Positions 11,363-20,386 of a stretch of 45,484 nucleotides of DNA are shown piece by piece. The stretch is taken from assembly GCF_013299175.1 (NCBI RefSeq), contig NZ_JAAFKF010000019.1, positions 1 through 45,484 of the forward strand, given 5' to 3'. A program made the position numbers and the translations under genes. Below the pieces are notes generated by a model that was not told the DNA's origin, searched no databases, and was given only the letters and a program-made list of their open reading frames with translations. This stretch comes from Sphaerotilus sp. (lineage in GTDB: Bacteria; Pseudomonadota; Gammaproteobacteria; Burkholderiales; Burkholderiaceae_C). Positions within the stretch are counted from its first letter, which is position 1. Each line of letters opens with the position of its first letter.

Positions 11363-12523
11363 ATGACCCCCTTCTTCACCCGCACCCTCGTCGCCACCGC
11401 CCTGCTGTCGCTGGCCGGCGGCGCCTTCGCCCAGGACAAGATCAAGGTCGGCTTCATGCTGCCCTACACCGGCACCTTCGCGGCCCTCGGCGTGGCGATC
11501 GAGAACGGCTTCAAGCAGTACGTCGATGAACAAGGCGGGAAGCTCGGTGGCAAGACCATCGAGTTCGTCAAGGTCGATGACGAGTCCGACCCGTCCAAGG
11601 CGTCCGACAACGCCAACAAGCTCGTCAAGCGCGACAACGTGGACGTGATGGTCGGCACGGTCCACTCGGGCGTGGCGATGGCGATGGCCAAGGTCGCCAA
11701 GGACAACAACACGCTGCTGATCGTCCCCAACGCGGGCGCCGACGCCATCACCGGACCCTTGTGCGCGCCGAACATTTTCCGCTCGTCGTTCTCGAACTGG
11801 CAGCCGGGCTTTGCCATGGGCAAGGTCGCCGCCGACAAGAAGATCAAGACCGCCGTGACGCTGAGCTGGAAGTACGCGGCCGGTGACGAGTCGGTCAAGG
11901 GCTTCAAGGAAGGCTTCGAGGCGGGTGGCGGCAAGGTGGTCAAGGAGCTGAACCTGCCCTTCCCCGGCGTCGAGTTCCAGGCACTGCTGACCGAAGTGGC
12001 CGCCCTCAAGCCGGACGCGGTGTACGTGTTCTTCGCGGGCGGCGGCGCGGTCAAGTTCGTCAAGGACTGGGCGGCTGCCGGCCTGGGCGCCAACATCAAG
12101 CTGATCGGCGCGGGCTTCCTGACCGACGGCACGCTCGAAGCACAGGGCGACGCCGCCAAGGGCCTGCTGACCACGCTGCACTACGCCGACGACCTGACCA
12201 ACGCCAAGGACAAGGCCTTCCGTCTGCAATACGCCAAGACCTACAAGCTGCAGCCGGACGTGTACGCCGTGCAGGGCTACGACGCGGCGCAACTGCTCGG
12301 CGCGGGGCTGGTGGCGGTCAAGGGCGACGTGGCCAACCGCGACGGGCTGGTCAAGGCGATGGAGGCTGCCAAGATCGACAGCCCGCGCGGCCCGTTCACG
12401 CTGAGCAAGGCGCACAACCCGGTGCAGGACTTCTACCTGCGCGAAGTCACCGGCAAGGTGAACAAGAACGTCGCCATCGCCGTCAAGGGTCTGACCGACC
12501 CGGCCCGCGGCTGCAAGCTCTGA
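11363..12523 (+). CDS. livK: Liv-type ABC transporter periplasmic binding protein, probably for an aromatic acid
   Basis: The 386-residue protein has a signal peptide ending AGGAFA and the type I periplasmic binding protein fold (VGFMLPYTGTFAALG; IVPNAGADAITG; VYVFFAGGGAVKFV). It captures the substrate for the importer encoded by the four following genes. CAGGAGA precedes the ATG. Being inside a benzoate operon controlled by BoxR-type operators, it likely binds benzoate or a related aromatic acid rather than leucine; that is inference from context, as the family is broad. Confidence 0.88.
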   Translation: MTPFFTRTLVATALLSLAGGAFAQDKIKVGFMLPYTGTFAALGVAIENGFKQYVDEQGGKLGGKTIEFVKVDDESDPSKASDNANKLVKRDNVDVMVGTVHSGVAMAMAKVAKDNNTLLIVPNAGADAITGPLCAPNIFRSSFSNWQPGFAMGKVAADKKIKTAVTLSWKYAAGDESVKGFKEGFEAGGGKVVKELNLPFPGVEFQALLTEVAALKPDAVYVFFAGGGAVKFVKDWAAAGLGANIKLIGAGFLTDGTLEAQGDAAKGLLTTLHYADDLTNAKDKAFRLQYAKTYKLQPDVYAVQGYDAAQLLGAGLVAVKGDVANRDGLVKAMEAAKIDSPRGPFTLSKAHNPVQDFYLREVTGKVNKNVAIAVKGLTDPARGCKL

Positions 12524-12556
12524 CCCCTTCCTGACCACTGACCAGCGCACGCCCCG

Positions 12557-13423
12557 ATGGACCTCACCACCTTCCTCATCCAGTGCCTGAACAGCGTGCA
12601 GTACGGCCTGCTGCTGTTCCTGGTGGCCTCGGGGCTGACGCTGATCTTCGGGATCATGGGCGTGATCAACCTCGCCCACGGCAGCTTCTACATGATCGGC
12701 GCCTACCTGGCGTTCAGCTTGAGTTCGCTGTTCGGCAGCCTGCCGCTGGCGCTGGCCGTCGGGGTCGTGCTGGCGGTGGCCTTCGGCTACGTGCTGGAGT
12801 GGGTGTTCTTCAGCTACCTCTATGACCGGGAACACCTGCAGCAGGTGCTGATGACCTACGGGCTGATCCTGGTGTTCGAGGAGCTGCGCAGCATCCTGGT
12901 GGGTGACGACGTGCATGGCGTGGACATCCCCGGCTGGCTGGCGGGTTCCATCGCCATCGGCAACGGCATGACCTACCCGGTCTACCGGCTGGCGGTGTCG
13001 GCGGTGTGCCTGGCGATGGCGCTCGGGATGTACCTGCTCATCAGCAAGACGCGGCTCGGGATGATGGTGCGCGCCGGGGCGACCAACCGCGAGATGGTGC
13101 AGTCGCTGGGCATCAACATCACGCTGCTGTACCGGGTGGTGTTCGCGGTGGGCGTGGCGCTCGCCGTGTTCGCCGGGATGATCGCGGCGCCCGTGTCGTC
13201 GGTCTATCCGGGCATGGGCGGGCAGGTGCTGATCATCTGCTTCGTCGTCGTCGTGATCGGCGGCATCGGTTCGATCAAGGGGGCGCTGGTCGCGGCGCTG
13301 CTGATCGGTTTCGTGGACACCTTCGGCAAGGTGCTCTGGCAGGAAGGGGCCGGTGCGCTGGTCTACGTGCTGATGGCGGCCATCCTGCTGTGGCGCCCGG
13401 CCGGTCTGTTCAAGGCAGGGTGA
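12557..13423 (+). CDS. livH: Liv-type ABC transporter permease LivH
   Basis: The 288-residue membrane protein is built of about eight hydrophobic segments. It carries the family signature regions LTLIFGIMGVINLAHGSFYMIG near the N-terminus and VIGGIGSIKGALVAALLIG near the C-terminus, the latter being the coupling helix to the ATPase. It pairs with LivM, six bases downstream, to form the membrane channel for the substrate delivered by the binding protein. Length is normal. Confidence 0.9.
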   Translation: MDLTTFLIQCLNSVQYGLLLFLVASGLTLIFGIMGVINLAHGSFYMIGAYLAFSLSSLFGSLPLALAVGVVLAVAFGYVLEWVFFSYLYDREHLQQVLMTYGLILVFEELRSILVGDDVHGVDIPGWLAGSIAIGNGMTYPVYRLAVSAVCLAMALGMYLLISKTRLGMMVRAGATNREMVQSLGINITLLYRVVFAVGVALAVFAGMIAAPVSSVYPGMGGQVLIICFVVVVIGGIGSIKGALVAALLIGFVDTFGKVLWQEGAGALVYVLMAAILLWRPAGLFKAG

Positions 13424-13429
13424 TCGGCG

Positions 13430-14434
13430 ATGACTTCTCTCAATTCCACCACCAACACCAGCAAATCCTTTTCGTCGCTGTCCGTGGCCGCCTGGGTGAT
13501 CGCCTTCGCGCTGCTGGCGGTGTTCCCGCTGCTGCCCGAGCCGATCGGCGGCAAGTTCCACACCGAGCTGCTCGCCAAGGTGATGATCATGGCGATCTTC
13601 GCGGCGAGCCTGCAACTGCTGGTGGGCTACACCGGGCTGGTGAGCCTCGGCCACGCGGCGTTCTTCGGTTTCGGCGCCTACGCGGTCGCCATGCTCGCGC
13701 CGATGTCGGAAGCCGGCAATGGCTGGCTGATGCTGCTGGCGGCGATGGCGGGCGCGGCGCTGCTGGCCCTGGTCATCGGTGCGCTGGTGATGCGCACGCA
13801 GGGCATCTACTTCATCATGGTCACGCTGGCCTTCGGGCAACTGGTGTTCTTCGTCTTCCACGACACCAAGCTCGCCGGGGGCAGCGACGGCGCCTACGTC
13901 TACTTCAAGCCGGACTTCGCGATCGCGGGCTGGCAGTGGATCGACCTGGAGAAGGCGAACAGCTTCTACTGGTTCGTGCTGGGCGCGCTGGTGCTGGCGC
14001 TGGGCAGTCTGGCCTTGCTGCTGCGCTCGCGCTTCGGGCACGCGCTGGTCGGCATCAAGCACAACGAGCAGCGCATGCGGGCCGCGGGTTATTCGACGCT
14101 GCTCTACAAGCTCGCGGCCTTTGTCGTCGCCGGGATGCTGGCGGGGCTGGGCGGCTTCCTGTATGCGGCGCAGTACGGTTTCGTGACGCCCGAGATCCTG
14201 TCCTGGCACTACAGCGGCAACGCGCTGGTGATGATCATCCTCGGCGGGCTGGGCAGCCTGGGCGGGGCGGTGACGGGGGCGTTCGCGTTCGTGCTGCTGT
14301 CGGAGTGGTTCTCGGCGCTGACCAAGCACTGGCAGTTGCTGTTCGGCGGTTTCATCATCATCGCGGTCGCCCTGCTGCCGCAGGGACTGGCCGGGCTGTG
14401 GGCACGGCTGCAGCAGCGCAAGGAGGCGGCATGA
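13430..14434 (+). CDS. livM: Liv-type ABC transporter permease LivM
   Basis: The 334-residue protein has about nine to ten membrane segments. It has the LivM patterns LLVGYTGLVSLGHAAFFGFG and MIILGGLGSLGGAVTGAFA, the second being the EAA-like loop that contacts the ATPase. It begins six bases after livH and its TGA overlaps the ATG of livG by four bases, so the five transporter genes are translationally coupled. Confidence 0.9.
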   Translation: MTSLNSTTNTSKSFSSLSVAAWVIAFALLAVFPLLPEPIGGKFHTELLAKVMIMAIFAASLQLLVGYTGLVSLGHAAFFGFGAYAVAMLAPMSEAGNGWLMLLAAMAGAALLALVIGALVMRTQGIYFIMVTLAFGQLVFFVFHDTKLAGGSDGAYVYFKPDFAIAGWQWIDLEKANSFYWFVLGALVLALGSLALLLRSRFGHALVGIKHNEQRMRAAGYSTLLYKLAAFVVAGMLAGLGGFLYAAQYGFVTPEILSWHYSGNALVMIILGGLGSLGGAVTGAFAFVLLSEWFSALTKHWQLLFGGFIIIAVALLPQGLAGLWARLQQRKEAA

Positions 14435-15186
14435 GCACCACCAGCACCGCATTGTTCGAGGCCCGCAACCTCACCCGCCGCTTCGGCGCGCTGGTGGCTG
14501 TGAGCGACGTGTCGGTGGCGCTGCACGAGGGCGAGATCCACGCCGTCATCGGCACCAACGGCGCGGGCAAATCGACGCTGATCAACCTGCTGTCGGGCGA
14601 ACTGCCCCCCAGCAGCGGCGCCGTCCTGCTCGGCGGAGCGGACGTGACGCGCTGGCCGCAGCCCAAGCTCGCCCACGCCGGCATCGGCCGCAGCTACCAG
14701 CGCAACAACATCTTCCTGCCGCTGGCGGTGATGGAGAACTGCCGCCTCGCCGCACAGGCCCGCGTGCAGCGGCCGTGGGCGTGGTGGGAGTCGGCGCAAG
14801 CCTGCCGCACCAGCACCGGGCGGGCCAAGGCGGCGATCGAACGCGCAGGACTCGCGGCAGTGGCGCAGCGCACGGCGGCGAGCCTGTCGCACGGCCAGAA
14901 GCGCCAGCTCGAAATCGCGATGTGTCTGGCGACCGAACCGCGTGTGCTGCTGCTCGACGAGCCGCTGGCCGGCATGGGGCCGGAGGAGTCGCACCGGATG
15001 CTGGACCTGCTGCGCTCGCTGAAGAAGGGCCACGCCATCCTGCTGGTCGAGCACGACATGGACGCCGTGTTCGCCGTGGCCGACCGCATCACCGTGATGG
15101 TCAACGGCGCCGTGATCGCCACGGGCACGCCCGACGAGGTCCGCACCAACCGCGACGTGCAAGCCGCCTACCTGGGAGGCCACTGA
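14431..15186 (+). CDS. livG: Liv-type ABC transporter ATPase LivG
   Basis: The 251-residue ATPase has Walker A GTNGAGKST, Q-loop region SYQRNNIF, signature LSHGQKR, Walker B VLLLDEPLAGMG and H-loop VEHDMD. Together with LivF it powers import. The start ATG (14431) overlaps the livM stop and is preceded by AAGGAGG. All catalytic motifs are intact. Confidence 0.92.
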   Translation: MSTTSTALFEARNLTRRFGALVAVSDVSVALHEGEIHAVIGTNGAGKSTLINLLSGELPPSSGAVLLGGADVTRWPQPKLAHAGIGRSYQRNNIFLPLAVMENCRLAAQARVQRPWAWWESAQACRTSTGRAKAAIERAGLAAVAQRTAASLSHGQKRQLEIAMCLATEPRVLLLDEPLAGMGPEESHRMLDLLRSLKKGHAILLVEHDMDAVFAVADRITVMVNGAVIATGTPDEVRTNRDVQAAYLGGH

Positions 15187-15187
15187 G

Positions 15188-15910
15188 ATGTCGGCACCAT
15201 CCACTCCACTGATCATCGACGCGCAGGGCGTGCAAGCCTGGTATGGCAGCAGCCACATCCTGCACGGACTCGATTTCAAGCTCGCCAAGGGCGAAACCGT
15301 CGGCCTGCTCGGCCGCAACGGCATGGGCAAATCGACGCTGATCCGCACCCTGCTCGGCCACGTCCGCCAGCGCCAGGGCCGCATCCACGTCGCTGGCAAG
15401 GATCTCTCCAAGGGCCTGCCGCACCAGGCCGCACAGCTTGGTGTCGCCTACGTGCCGGAAGGGCGCGGCATCTTCCCGACGCTGACCGTGCGCGAAAACC
15501 TCGTCATGGCCGCCCGCGCCGGCACGTCGGGGCAGAAGGACTGGAACTTCGACCGCGTGATGACGACCTTCCCGCGCCTGTCCGAGCGGCTGACCAACCT
15601 GGGCAGCCAGCTCTCCGGCGGCGAGCAGCAGATGCTCTCGATCGGCCGGGCGCTGATGACCAACCCCGACGCGGTGATCCTCGACGAAGCCACCGAGGGG
15701 CTGGCGCCGCTGATCGTCCAGGAGATCTGGCGCGTCATCGCCGACATCCGCCGCACCGGCATCGCCACGCTGATCGTGGACCGCGACTACCGCAAGGTGT
15801 GCGCCGAGTCGGATCGGCTGGTGGTGCTGCAGAAGGGGCGGCTGGTGCTGGAAGGTGCCTCAGAGTCGTTGAGGAACAGCGCGGAGCTGGCCGGGTATCT
15901 GGGCGTGTGA
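15188..15910 (+). CDS. livF: Liv-type ABC transporter ATPase LivF
   Basis: The 240-residue ATPase starts one base after the livG stop. It has Walker A GRNGMGKST, signature LSGGEQQM and Walker B AVILDEATEGLAP. At the H-loop position the protein reads VDRDYRK instead of the VEQN usual in LivF or the histidine of LivG, a variation on a position that is already atypical in LivF. It is the last transporter gene before the second CoA ligase. Confidence 0.92.
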   Translation: MSAPSTPLIIDAQGVQAWYGSSHILHGLDFKLAKGETVGLLGRNGMGKSTLIRTLLGHVRQRQGRIHVAGKDLSKGLPHQAAQLGVAYVPEGRGIFPTLTVRENLVMAARAGTSGQKDWNFDRVMTTFPRLSERLTNLGSQLSGGEQQMLSIGRALMTNPDAVILDEATEGLAPLIVQEIWRVIADIRRTGIATLIVDRDYRKVCAESDRLVVLQKGRLVLEGASESLRNSAELAGYLGV

Positions 15911-15939
15911 CCCGGACGGACATTCAAGGAGACAAGACG

Positions 15940-17739
15940 ATGGACCTGACCCTGTTCGGCGACGCGGCCGCGCTCGCCCCGCCGCGTGTCGTGCGCGAAG
16001 ACCTGCCCGGTGGCGGCTTCATCCTGCGCTCGCCCGAGGCGCTGCAGCCGTTTGCGCGCTGCATCGGTGACTGGCTGGAGCACTGGGCCGCGACGACGCC
16101 GGACGCGCTGTTCCTCGCCGAACGCGACCCCGGTGCGGCCGGCGGCTGGCGCCAGCTCACCTACCGCCAGACCCGCGATGCGGTCGGGCGCATCGCGCAG
16201 GCGCAGCTTGACCTGAACCTGCCCGCCGACAAGCCGGTGGTGATCCTGTCGGACAACAGCGTGGACCACGCGCTGCTGATCCTGGCGACGATGCACCTCG
16301 GCCGCGTCGTCTGCACCGTCTCCAGCGCCTACTGCCGGATGACGAAGGACTTCGCGAAGATCCACGCCATTCTCGACGCGCTTGATCCGGCGCTGGTCTA
16401 TGCATCCGAACCGGGTGTCTACGGCCCGCACGTGCGCGCCTGGGAACAAGGGCGCAGCGTGCCGGTGGTGTTCAGCCAGAACGCGGCGGCCTTCGACGGC
16501 GCGCAATCCTTCGCCGAGCTGCTGGACCGGAATGAATCACCCGCCGTCGTGGCCGCCTTCGCCGCGATCCGCCCGGAGTGGCCGGCCAAGTACCTGCTGA
16601 CCTCCGGCTCGACCGGCGTGCCCAAGGTCGTCGTCAACAGCCACCGCATGCTCTGCGCCAACCAGCAGCAGATCGCGCAGGCGTGGCCCTTCCTGACGCG
16701 CCAGCCGCTGCGCCTGCTCGACTGGCTGCCGTGGAGCCACACCTTCGGCGGCAACCACAACTTCCACATGGTGCTGTCGCATGGGGGCAGCCTGTTCGTC
16801 GATGAAGGCCGCCCGGCGCCGGGGCTGATCGAGAAGACGGTGGCGAACCTGCGCGAGGTGCGGCCGAATTTCCACTTCAACGTGCCGCGTGGCTTCGACA
16901 TGCTGCTGCCCTACCTGGAGGCGGACGAGGCGCTGGCGCGGGACGTGCTCGGCGGGCTGGAAGGCGTGTTCTACGCGGGTGCCGCATTGCCACAGAGTCT
17001 GTGGTCGCGGCTCGAAGCGGTGGTGGCCCAGGTGCGTGACCGGCCGCTGTGGTTCACGTCGTCGTGGGGCGCAACCGAGACGGCGCCGGCCGTGACGAGC
17101 GTGCATTGGCGCATCGACCGCGCCGGCTGCATCGGGCTGCCCTTGCCGGGCATCGACCTGAAGCTGATCCCGAACGGCGGCAAGCTGGAGATCCGCGTGC
17201 GCGGGCCAAGCGTGTTTTCCGAATACCGCCACGCACCCGAGGTCACGGCCAAGGCGTTCGACGAGGACGGCTATTACTGCATCGGCGACGCCGCCAAGCT
17301 GGTGGATGACACCCGCCCCGAGCGCGGCGTCGTCTTCGACGGGCGCGTGGCCGAGGACTTCAAGCTGCTCAGCGGCACCTGGGTCAGCGTCGGCACGCTG
17401 CGCATCCGCGCCGTCACCGCGCTGGCGCCGCACGCGGCCGATGTCGTCATCACCGGCCACGAGCGCGAGGAGATCGGCCTGCTGGTCTTCCCGACGCCGC
17501 AGGCCAAGGCGCTGCCCCGTGCAGAACTGGAAGTACACCTGCGCGCCGGCCTGAAGGCGATGAAGGCAGAGGGCGGTGGTTCATCCCAGACACCGGTGTG
17601 TGCCTTGGTGCTTGACGAGCCGCCCAGCGTGGACGCGGGCGAGATCACCGACAAAGGCTATCTGAACCAGCGGGCGGTGCTGACACGACGGGCAGACGCC
17701 GTCGCCGCATTGCATGGTCCGCAGGGGTTGCGCGCCTGA
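15940..17739 (+). CDS. AMP-forming aryl-CoA synthetase, feruloyl-CoA synthase-like
   Basis: The 599-residue protein has the phosphate loop LLTSGSTGVPKVV, the A5 motif SSWGATETAP and a late YCIGDAAKLVDD. Overall length and layout fit the feruloyl-CoA synthase group rather than benzoate-CoA ligase. It probably activates a substituted aromatic or phenylpropanoid acid. AAGGAGA lies eight bases before the ATG at 15940; the frame is open further upstream but that part overlaps livF. It closes the BoxR-controlled operon, so the cell may use one importer for several acids and two ligases. The substrate is not certain. Confidence 0.85.
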   Translation: MDLTLFGDAAALAPPRVVREDLPGGGFILRSPEALQPFARCIGDWLEHWAATTPDALFLAERDPGAAGGWRQLTYRQTRDAVGRIAQAQLDLNLPADKPVVILSDNSVDHALLILATMHLGRVVCTVSSAYCRMTKDFAKIHAILDALDPALVYASEPGVYGPHVRAWEQGRSVPVVFSQNAAAFDGAQSFAELLDRNESPAVVAAFAAIRPEWPAKYLLTSGSTGVPKVVVNSHRMLCANQQQIAQAWPFLTRQPLRLLDWLPWSHTFGGNHNFHMVLSHGGSLFVDEGRPAPGLIEKTVANLREVRPNFHFNVPRGFDMLLPYLEADEALARDVLGGLEGVFYAGAALPQSLWSRLEAVVAQVRDRPLWFTSSWGATETAPAVTSVHWRIDRAGCIGLPLPGIDLKLIPNGGKLEIRVRGPSVFSEYRHAPEVTAKAFDEDGYYCIGDAAKLVDDTRPERGVVFDGRVAEDFKLLSGTWVSVGTLRIRAVTALAPHAADVVITGHEREEIGLLVFPTPQAKALPRAELEVHLRAGLKAMKAEGGGSSQTPVCALVLDEPPSVDAGEITDKGYLNQRAVLTRRADAVAALHGPQGLRA

Positions 17740-17814
17740 AACGCCTGAAACGCCAAAAGCCGCAACCTGCCCGATTTCACCCCCGCGCTTGCAGGGCGCG
17801 CACAGCGGGTGATA

Positions 17815-17830
17815 GGTACCAACAAGAACC
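17815..17830. promoter_or_regulatory. 16-bp motif, copy 1 (GGTACCAACAAGAACC)
   Basis: An imperfect palindrome GGTAC-CAACAA-GAACC lies 21 bases before the small membrane protein ATG at 17852. Fourteen of 16 bases recur at 19397-19412, in front of the acetyltransferase gene that converges on the same protein. The shared element suggests a common regulator for the two genes; no known regulator is assigned. Confidence 0.4.
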
Positions 17831-17851
17831 AAACGTGTCTAGCATGGATCC

Positions 17852-18202
17852 ATGCAACACTTTCTGGTCATCTTGTTGGGTCTGCACATCGGCATCGGAC
17901 TGCTGCTGCTGCAGATCGGCCCGCTCAGTCGCCTGATGGAGGAAACCCGGCACGATGGGTGGCAATCGCGGCTGATCCTGGCGATCTTGCTGCTGCTGCT
18001 GTGGCCCTGCCTGTGGCCCACCGCGGTCTACCGCCCGCAGTTCAGCAGCAGCGCGCTGACTTTCGGACTGAACAGCCAACTGGATCAGAGCGACACGGAC
18101 ATCTGGTCGCCGTCGAGCGATGTCTTGGCCAGTGCTGGCTGGCCAGCCGGCACTGGCACTGGCACTGGCGCGGGCACTGGCGCCGTCGGCCGGCTGCGGT
18201 AG
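17852..18202 (+). CDS. Small putative membrane protein
   Basis: This 116-residue frame has two strongly hydrophobic stretches (FLVILLGLHIGIGLLLLQIG, and RLILAILLLLLWPCLWP at about 41-57) separated by a charged loop, then a polar C-terminus. Its last 118 bases overlap the 3' end of the convergent acetyltransferase gene and encode only a Gly/Thr/Ala repeat, so the functional part is the first 75 or so residues. There is no clear ribosome site. A regulatory motif shared with the acetyltransferase gene lies just upstream. It may be genuine, but it is not a family I recognise. Confidence 0.42.
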   Translation: MQHFLVILLGLHIGIGLLLLQIGPLSRLMEETRHDGWQSRLILAILLLLLWPCLWPTAVYRPQFSSSALTFGLNSQLDQSDTDIWSPSSDVLASAGWPAGTGTGTGAGTGAVGRLR

Positions 18203-19290
18203 TCGCGCCACTGCCGACGCAGCTCGGTGCTCAGGAACAGCGCCCGCGCGGCCAGTGTGGGCGCATACAGGCGCAGCGACTCGTGCGGGCGGCACTGCCG
18301 GCTCCACTGCAGCTTGTAATCCTCGTCCAGCCCGATGAAATCGAACTCGCGCACCCCTTGCGCGAAGTAGCGTTCCAGCCGCGCCACCAGCAGCATCACG
18401 CCCGGACGGCGCACCGTGTAAGCCGGGTCGAAGCTGGTCTTGAGTCCGTAGACGCGATCGCCTTGCAGCAGGTCCATGCTGTGGGCGGTCGGCACACCGT
18501 CGATGAAGAGCACGGCAGCCAGCACCCGGCCGAGTTCGGCATAACGGGTCAGCAGCGTGTCGTACAGCCGGGTTTCCCACTCCCGCGCGGCCAGCGAGGA
18601 GCCGGTGCGCCCCTTCCAGCTCTTGCTTTCGACGGTGAGCGCCTGTTCCAGATACGCCGCCACCTCGTGCGGTCGGGTGTAGTAGCGCACCTCGATGCCC
18701 GGATCGTTCAGCACATCCCGGCGCCGTGCGCGCATGTTGCTGCGGAAATTGCGGGTCTTGGTGGCGAGGAAATCGTCCAGGGTGCCGGGGCTGACGATGT
18801 AGGGCGAGCGGCCCTTGGTGATGCGCTCCAGACGGCAGTCGGAGTGTTGCGCGGCGCGCAGCCAGGCGGTGTGCAAGGGGGTGCCGACTTCCAGCAGATC
18901 CACGTCCAGCCAGCTCCACGCGCCCTGCCTCTTTTGCAGCGCCTGCAGCGTCTGGCGCACCGCCACACCCGTGTCCATCGCCGTCAGCAGCCCGCCATGC
19001 AAACAGAAAATGTTCGACAGCGCACCGACCTTCTGCCAGGTCATGCCCATGCGGCGGTGCGTGGCGAAGCGCAGCGGCCAGACCAGCGACAGCTCGCCAC
19101 CGTCGGTCGTGGCAAACGCCACCTGCAGCTCGGCCGTGTCGATCTGGTGGCCATGCAGCAGGCTGAGCGCCCAGATCGGACTCAGATCCGGTGCAGCGTC
19201 CATGGCCGTCCACAGCCGCAGCCAACCCGCCTCATGCCGGTGCATGAAAGTCGCCCAAGGCAGGAAGCCCACTTCTGCTGACATCGCCAT
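18085..19290 (-). CDS. GNAT-fold acetyltransferase, CelD/BcsL-like
   Basis: The 401-residue protein fits the Acetyltransf_6 / cellulose-biosynthesis CelD-like group. It has an N-terminal GNAT-like half, the segment FLATKTRNFRSNMRARRRDV, ESKSWKGRTGSS, and a C-terminal half with AAVLFIDGVPTAHSMDLL, YGLKTSFDPAYT and EFDFIGLDEDYK. Such proteins act in exopolysaccharide or cell-surface biosynthesis; the acceptor is unknown. The tail is a Pro-Val/Ala repeat encoded by GGCACT-type hexamers. The start at 19290 has AAGGG upstream; MSAEV at 19284 is an alternative. It stands alone on this strand. Confidence 0.75.
   Translation of the reverse strand: MAMSAEVGFLPWATFMHRHEAGWLRLWTAMDAAPDLSPIWALSLLHGHQIDTAELQVAFATTDGGELSLVWPLRFATHRRMGMTWQKVGALSNIFCLHGGLLTAMDTGVAVRQTLQALQKRQGAWSWLDVDLLEVGTPLHTAWLRAAQHSDCRLERITKGRSPYIVSPGTLDDFLATKTRNFRSNMRARRRDVLNDPGIEVRYYTRPHEVAAYLEQALTVESKSWKGRTGSSLAAREWETRLYDTLLTRYAELGRVLAAVLFIDGVPTAHSMDLLQGDRVYGLKTSFDPAYTVRRPGVMLLVARLERYFAQGVREFDFIGLDEDYKLQWSRQCRPHESLRLYAPTLAARALFLSTELRRQWRDYRSRPTAPVPAPVPVPVPAGQPALAKTSLDGDQMSVSL
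18149..18184 (+). repeat. Hexanucleotide tandem repeat (GGCACT type)
   Basis: Three exact GGCACT units are followed by GGCGCG, GGCACT and GGCGCC. The repeat is in frame with the acetyltransferase on the minus strand, where it encodes the Val-Pro/Ala-Pro tail, so copy-number change would lengthen or shorten that tail without a frameshift. Confidence 0.75.
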
Positions 19291-19396
19291 ACCACGCGCA
19301 CCCTTGAATAAAAATGCTGATTCGAGGGGGAGTCTAGGGCACTGATTTGCAAATCGCAGACTAGAAATGCACCTTTTGTGTCTGGTGATACAAAAA

Positions 19397-19412
19397 TGTA
19401 CCAACAAGTACC
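19397..19412. promoter_or_regulatory. 16-bp motif, copy 2 (TGTACCAACAAGTACC)
   Basis: This is the second copy of the motif at 17815-17830, with the same CAACAA centre and GTACC arm. It lies about 107 bases upstream of the acetyltransferase start (minus strand) and 19 bases after the DMT transporter stop. It is most likely an operator for the acetyltransferase gene. Confidence 0.4.
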
Positions 19413-19430
19413 GCTCTGACAGTGCTGGTG

Positions 19431-20327
19431 TCAGGACCGTACGGTGACGGCATCCAGTCGTGGGCGGTGGGCCAGCCAGGTACCAAGCACGCCGCACGCA
19501 GTGATGACCGTGACACCGCCGAGCGTGGCTGCGTCCGGTGCGTGGCCGAACCAGAGCCAGCCGACCAGCGTGGCGAAGACGATCTGGAAGTACAGGAACG
19601 GCGTCAGCGTGGCGGCCCCGGCGCGCATGTAGCCGAGGATCAGCAGGAAGTGGCCCGAGGTGCTCAGCGCGCCCAGCAGCACGAGCAACGCCCAGCCGGC
19701 CGGCGTCAGCGTCTGCCAGCTCCACGGCAACAGCACGCTGGTGAGCACGGCGCCGGTCAGGCCGGTGTAGAACTGGGTTGTCGCGGGGTCTTCGGTGCGC
19801 GCCAGGCGGCTGGTGATGAGCTGGAACACGGCGTTCGACAGCACCAGCCCGACCGGCAGCAATGCCGCCCAGCCGAGGTCATGCGCCTCGCCCTTGGGCC
19901 GGATCACGACCAGCGCGCCGACCATCCCGCCCGCCAGCAGCAGCCAGCGTACCAGCGGCACGCGCTCGCCCAGCGTCAAGGTGGCCAGCAGCGTGATCAG
20001 CAGCGGGGTGAGCATCACGATGGCGGTGAACTCGCCGACCGGCATCACCTGCAGGCTGAAGAAGGCCAGCACGCTCAGCGACAGCAGGCTCAGGCCGCGC
20101 AGCAGTTGCAGGCCCGGCCGACGGGTCTTCAGCAGTGCGGTGCCCCGACGCGGCAGCATGGTCAGCGCGGTGAACCCGACCTGGAACAGGTAGCGCGTCC
20201 AGACCACCAGCCCGACCGAAGCGATCGCGCTGGCGGTCTTCACACCCGCGTCGAAGCAGGCGAACAGGGCGACGGCGGCGATGACGAACAGGATGCCGTG
20301 GAGAGGACGGGGAGCAGCGGTGGACAT
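19431..20327 (-). CDS. DMT superfamily (EamA) transporter
   Basis: The 298-residue protein has about ten hydrophobic segments in two EamA repeats. The first ends near VPLVRWLLLAGGMVGALVVI and the second has FLLILGYMRAGAATLTPFLY and ATLGGVTVITACGVLGTWLA. These drug/metabolite exporters move small metabolites across the inner membrane; the substrate cannot be predicted. It is a single gene facing the acetyltransferase in tandem on the minus strand. Confidence 0.9.
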   Translation of the reverse strand: MSTAAPRPLHGILFVIAAVALFACFDAGVKTASAIASVGLVVWTRYLFQVGFTALTMLPRRGTALLKTRRPGLQLLRGLSLLSLSVLAFFSLQVMPVGEFTAIVMLTPLLITLLATLTLGERVPLVRWLLLAGGMVGALVVIRPKGEAHDLGWAALLPVGLVLSNAVFQLITSRLARTEDPATTQFYTGLTGAVLTSVLLPWSWQTLTPAGWALLVLLGALSTSGHFLLILGYMRAGAATLTPFLYFQIVFATLVGWLWFGHAPDAATLGGVTVITACGVLGTWLAHRPRLDAVTVRS

Positions 20328-20386
20328 GGCAGGAGACAGCAGCGGGCGACGGCGCGACTGTACTTCAACTCATGGAAAACCCTAGG

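Noticed and set aside
11339..14452. About 1000-codon open frame on the minus strand antisense to livK, livH and livM
   Set aside because: The product is rich in Gln, His, Arg and Asp with no domain, while the plus strand encodes complete Liv proteins with signal peptide and membrane segments.
17740..17814. Terminator after the second CoA ligase
   Set aside because: The GC-rich stretch can form short stems, but none is continuous and there is no T-run; the TGAAACGCC doublet is only a two-copy repeat.
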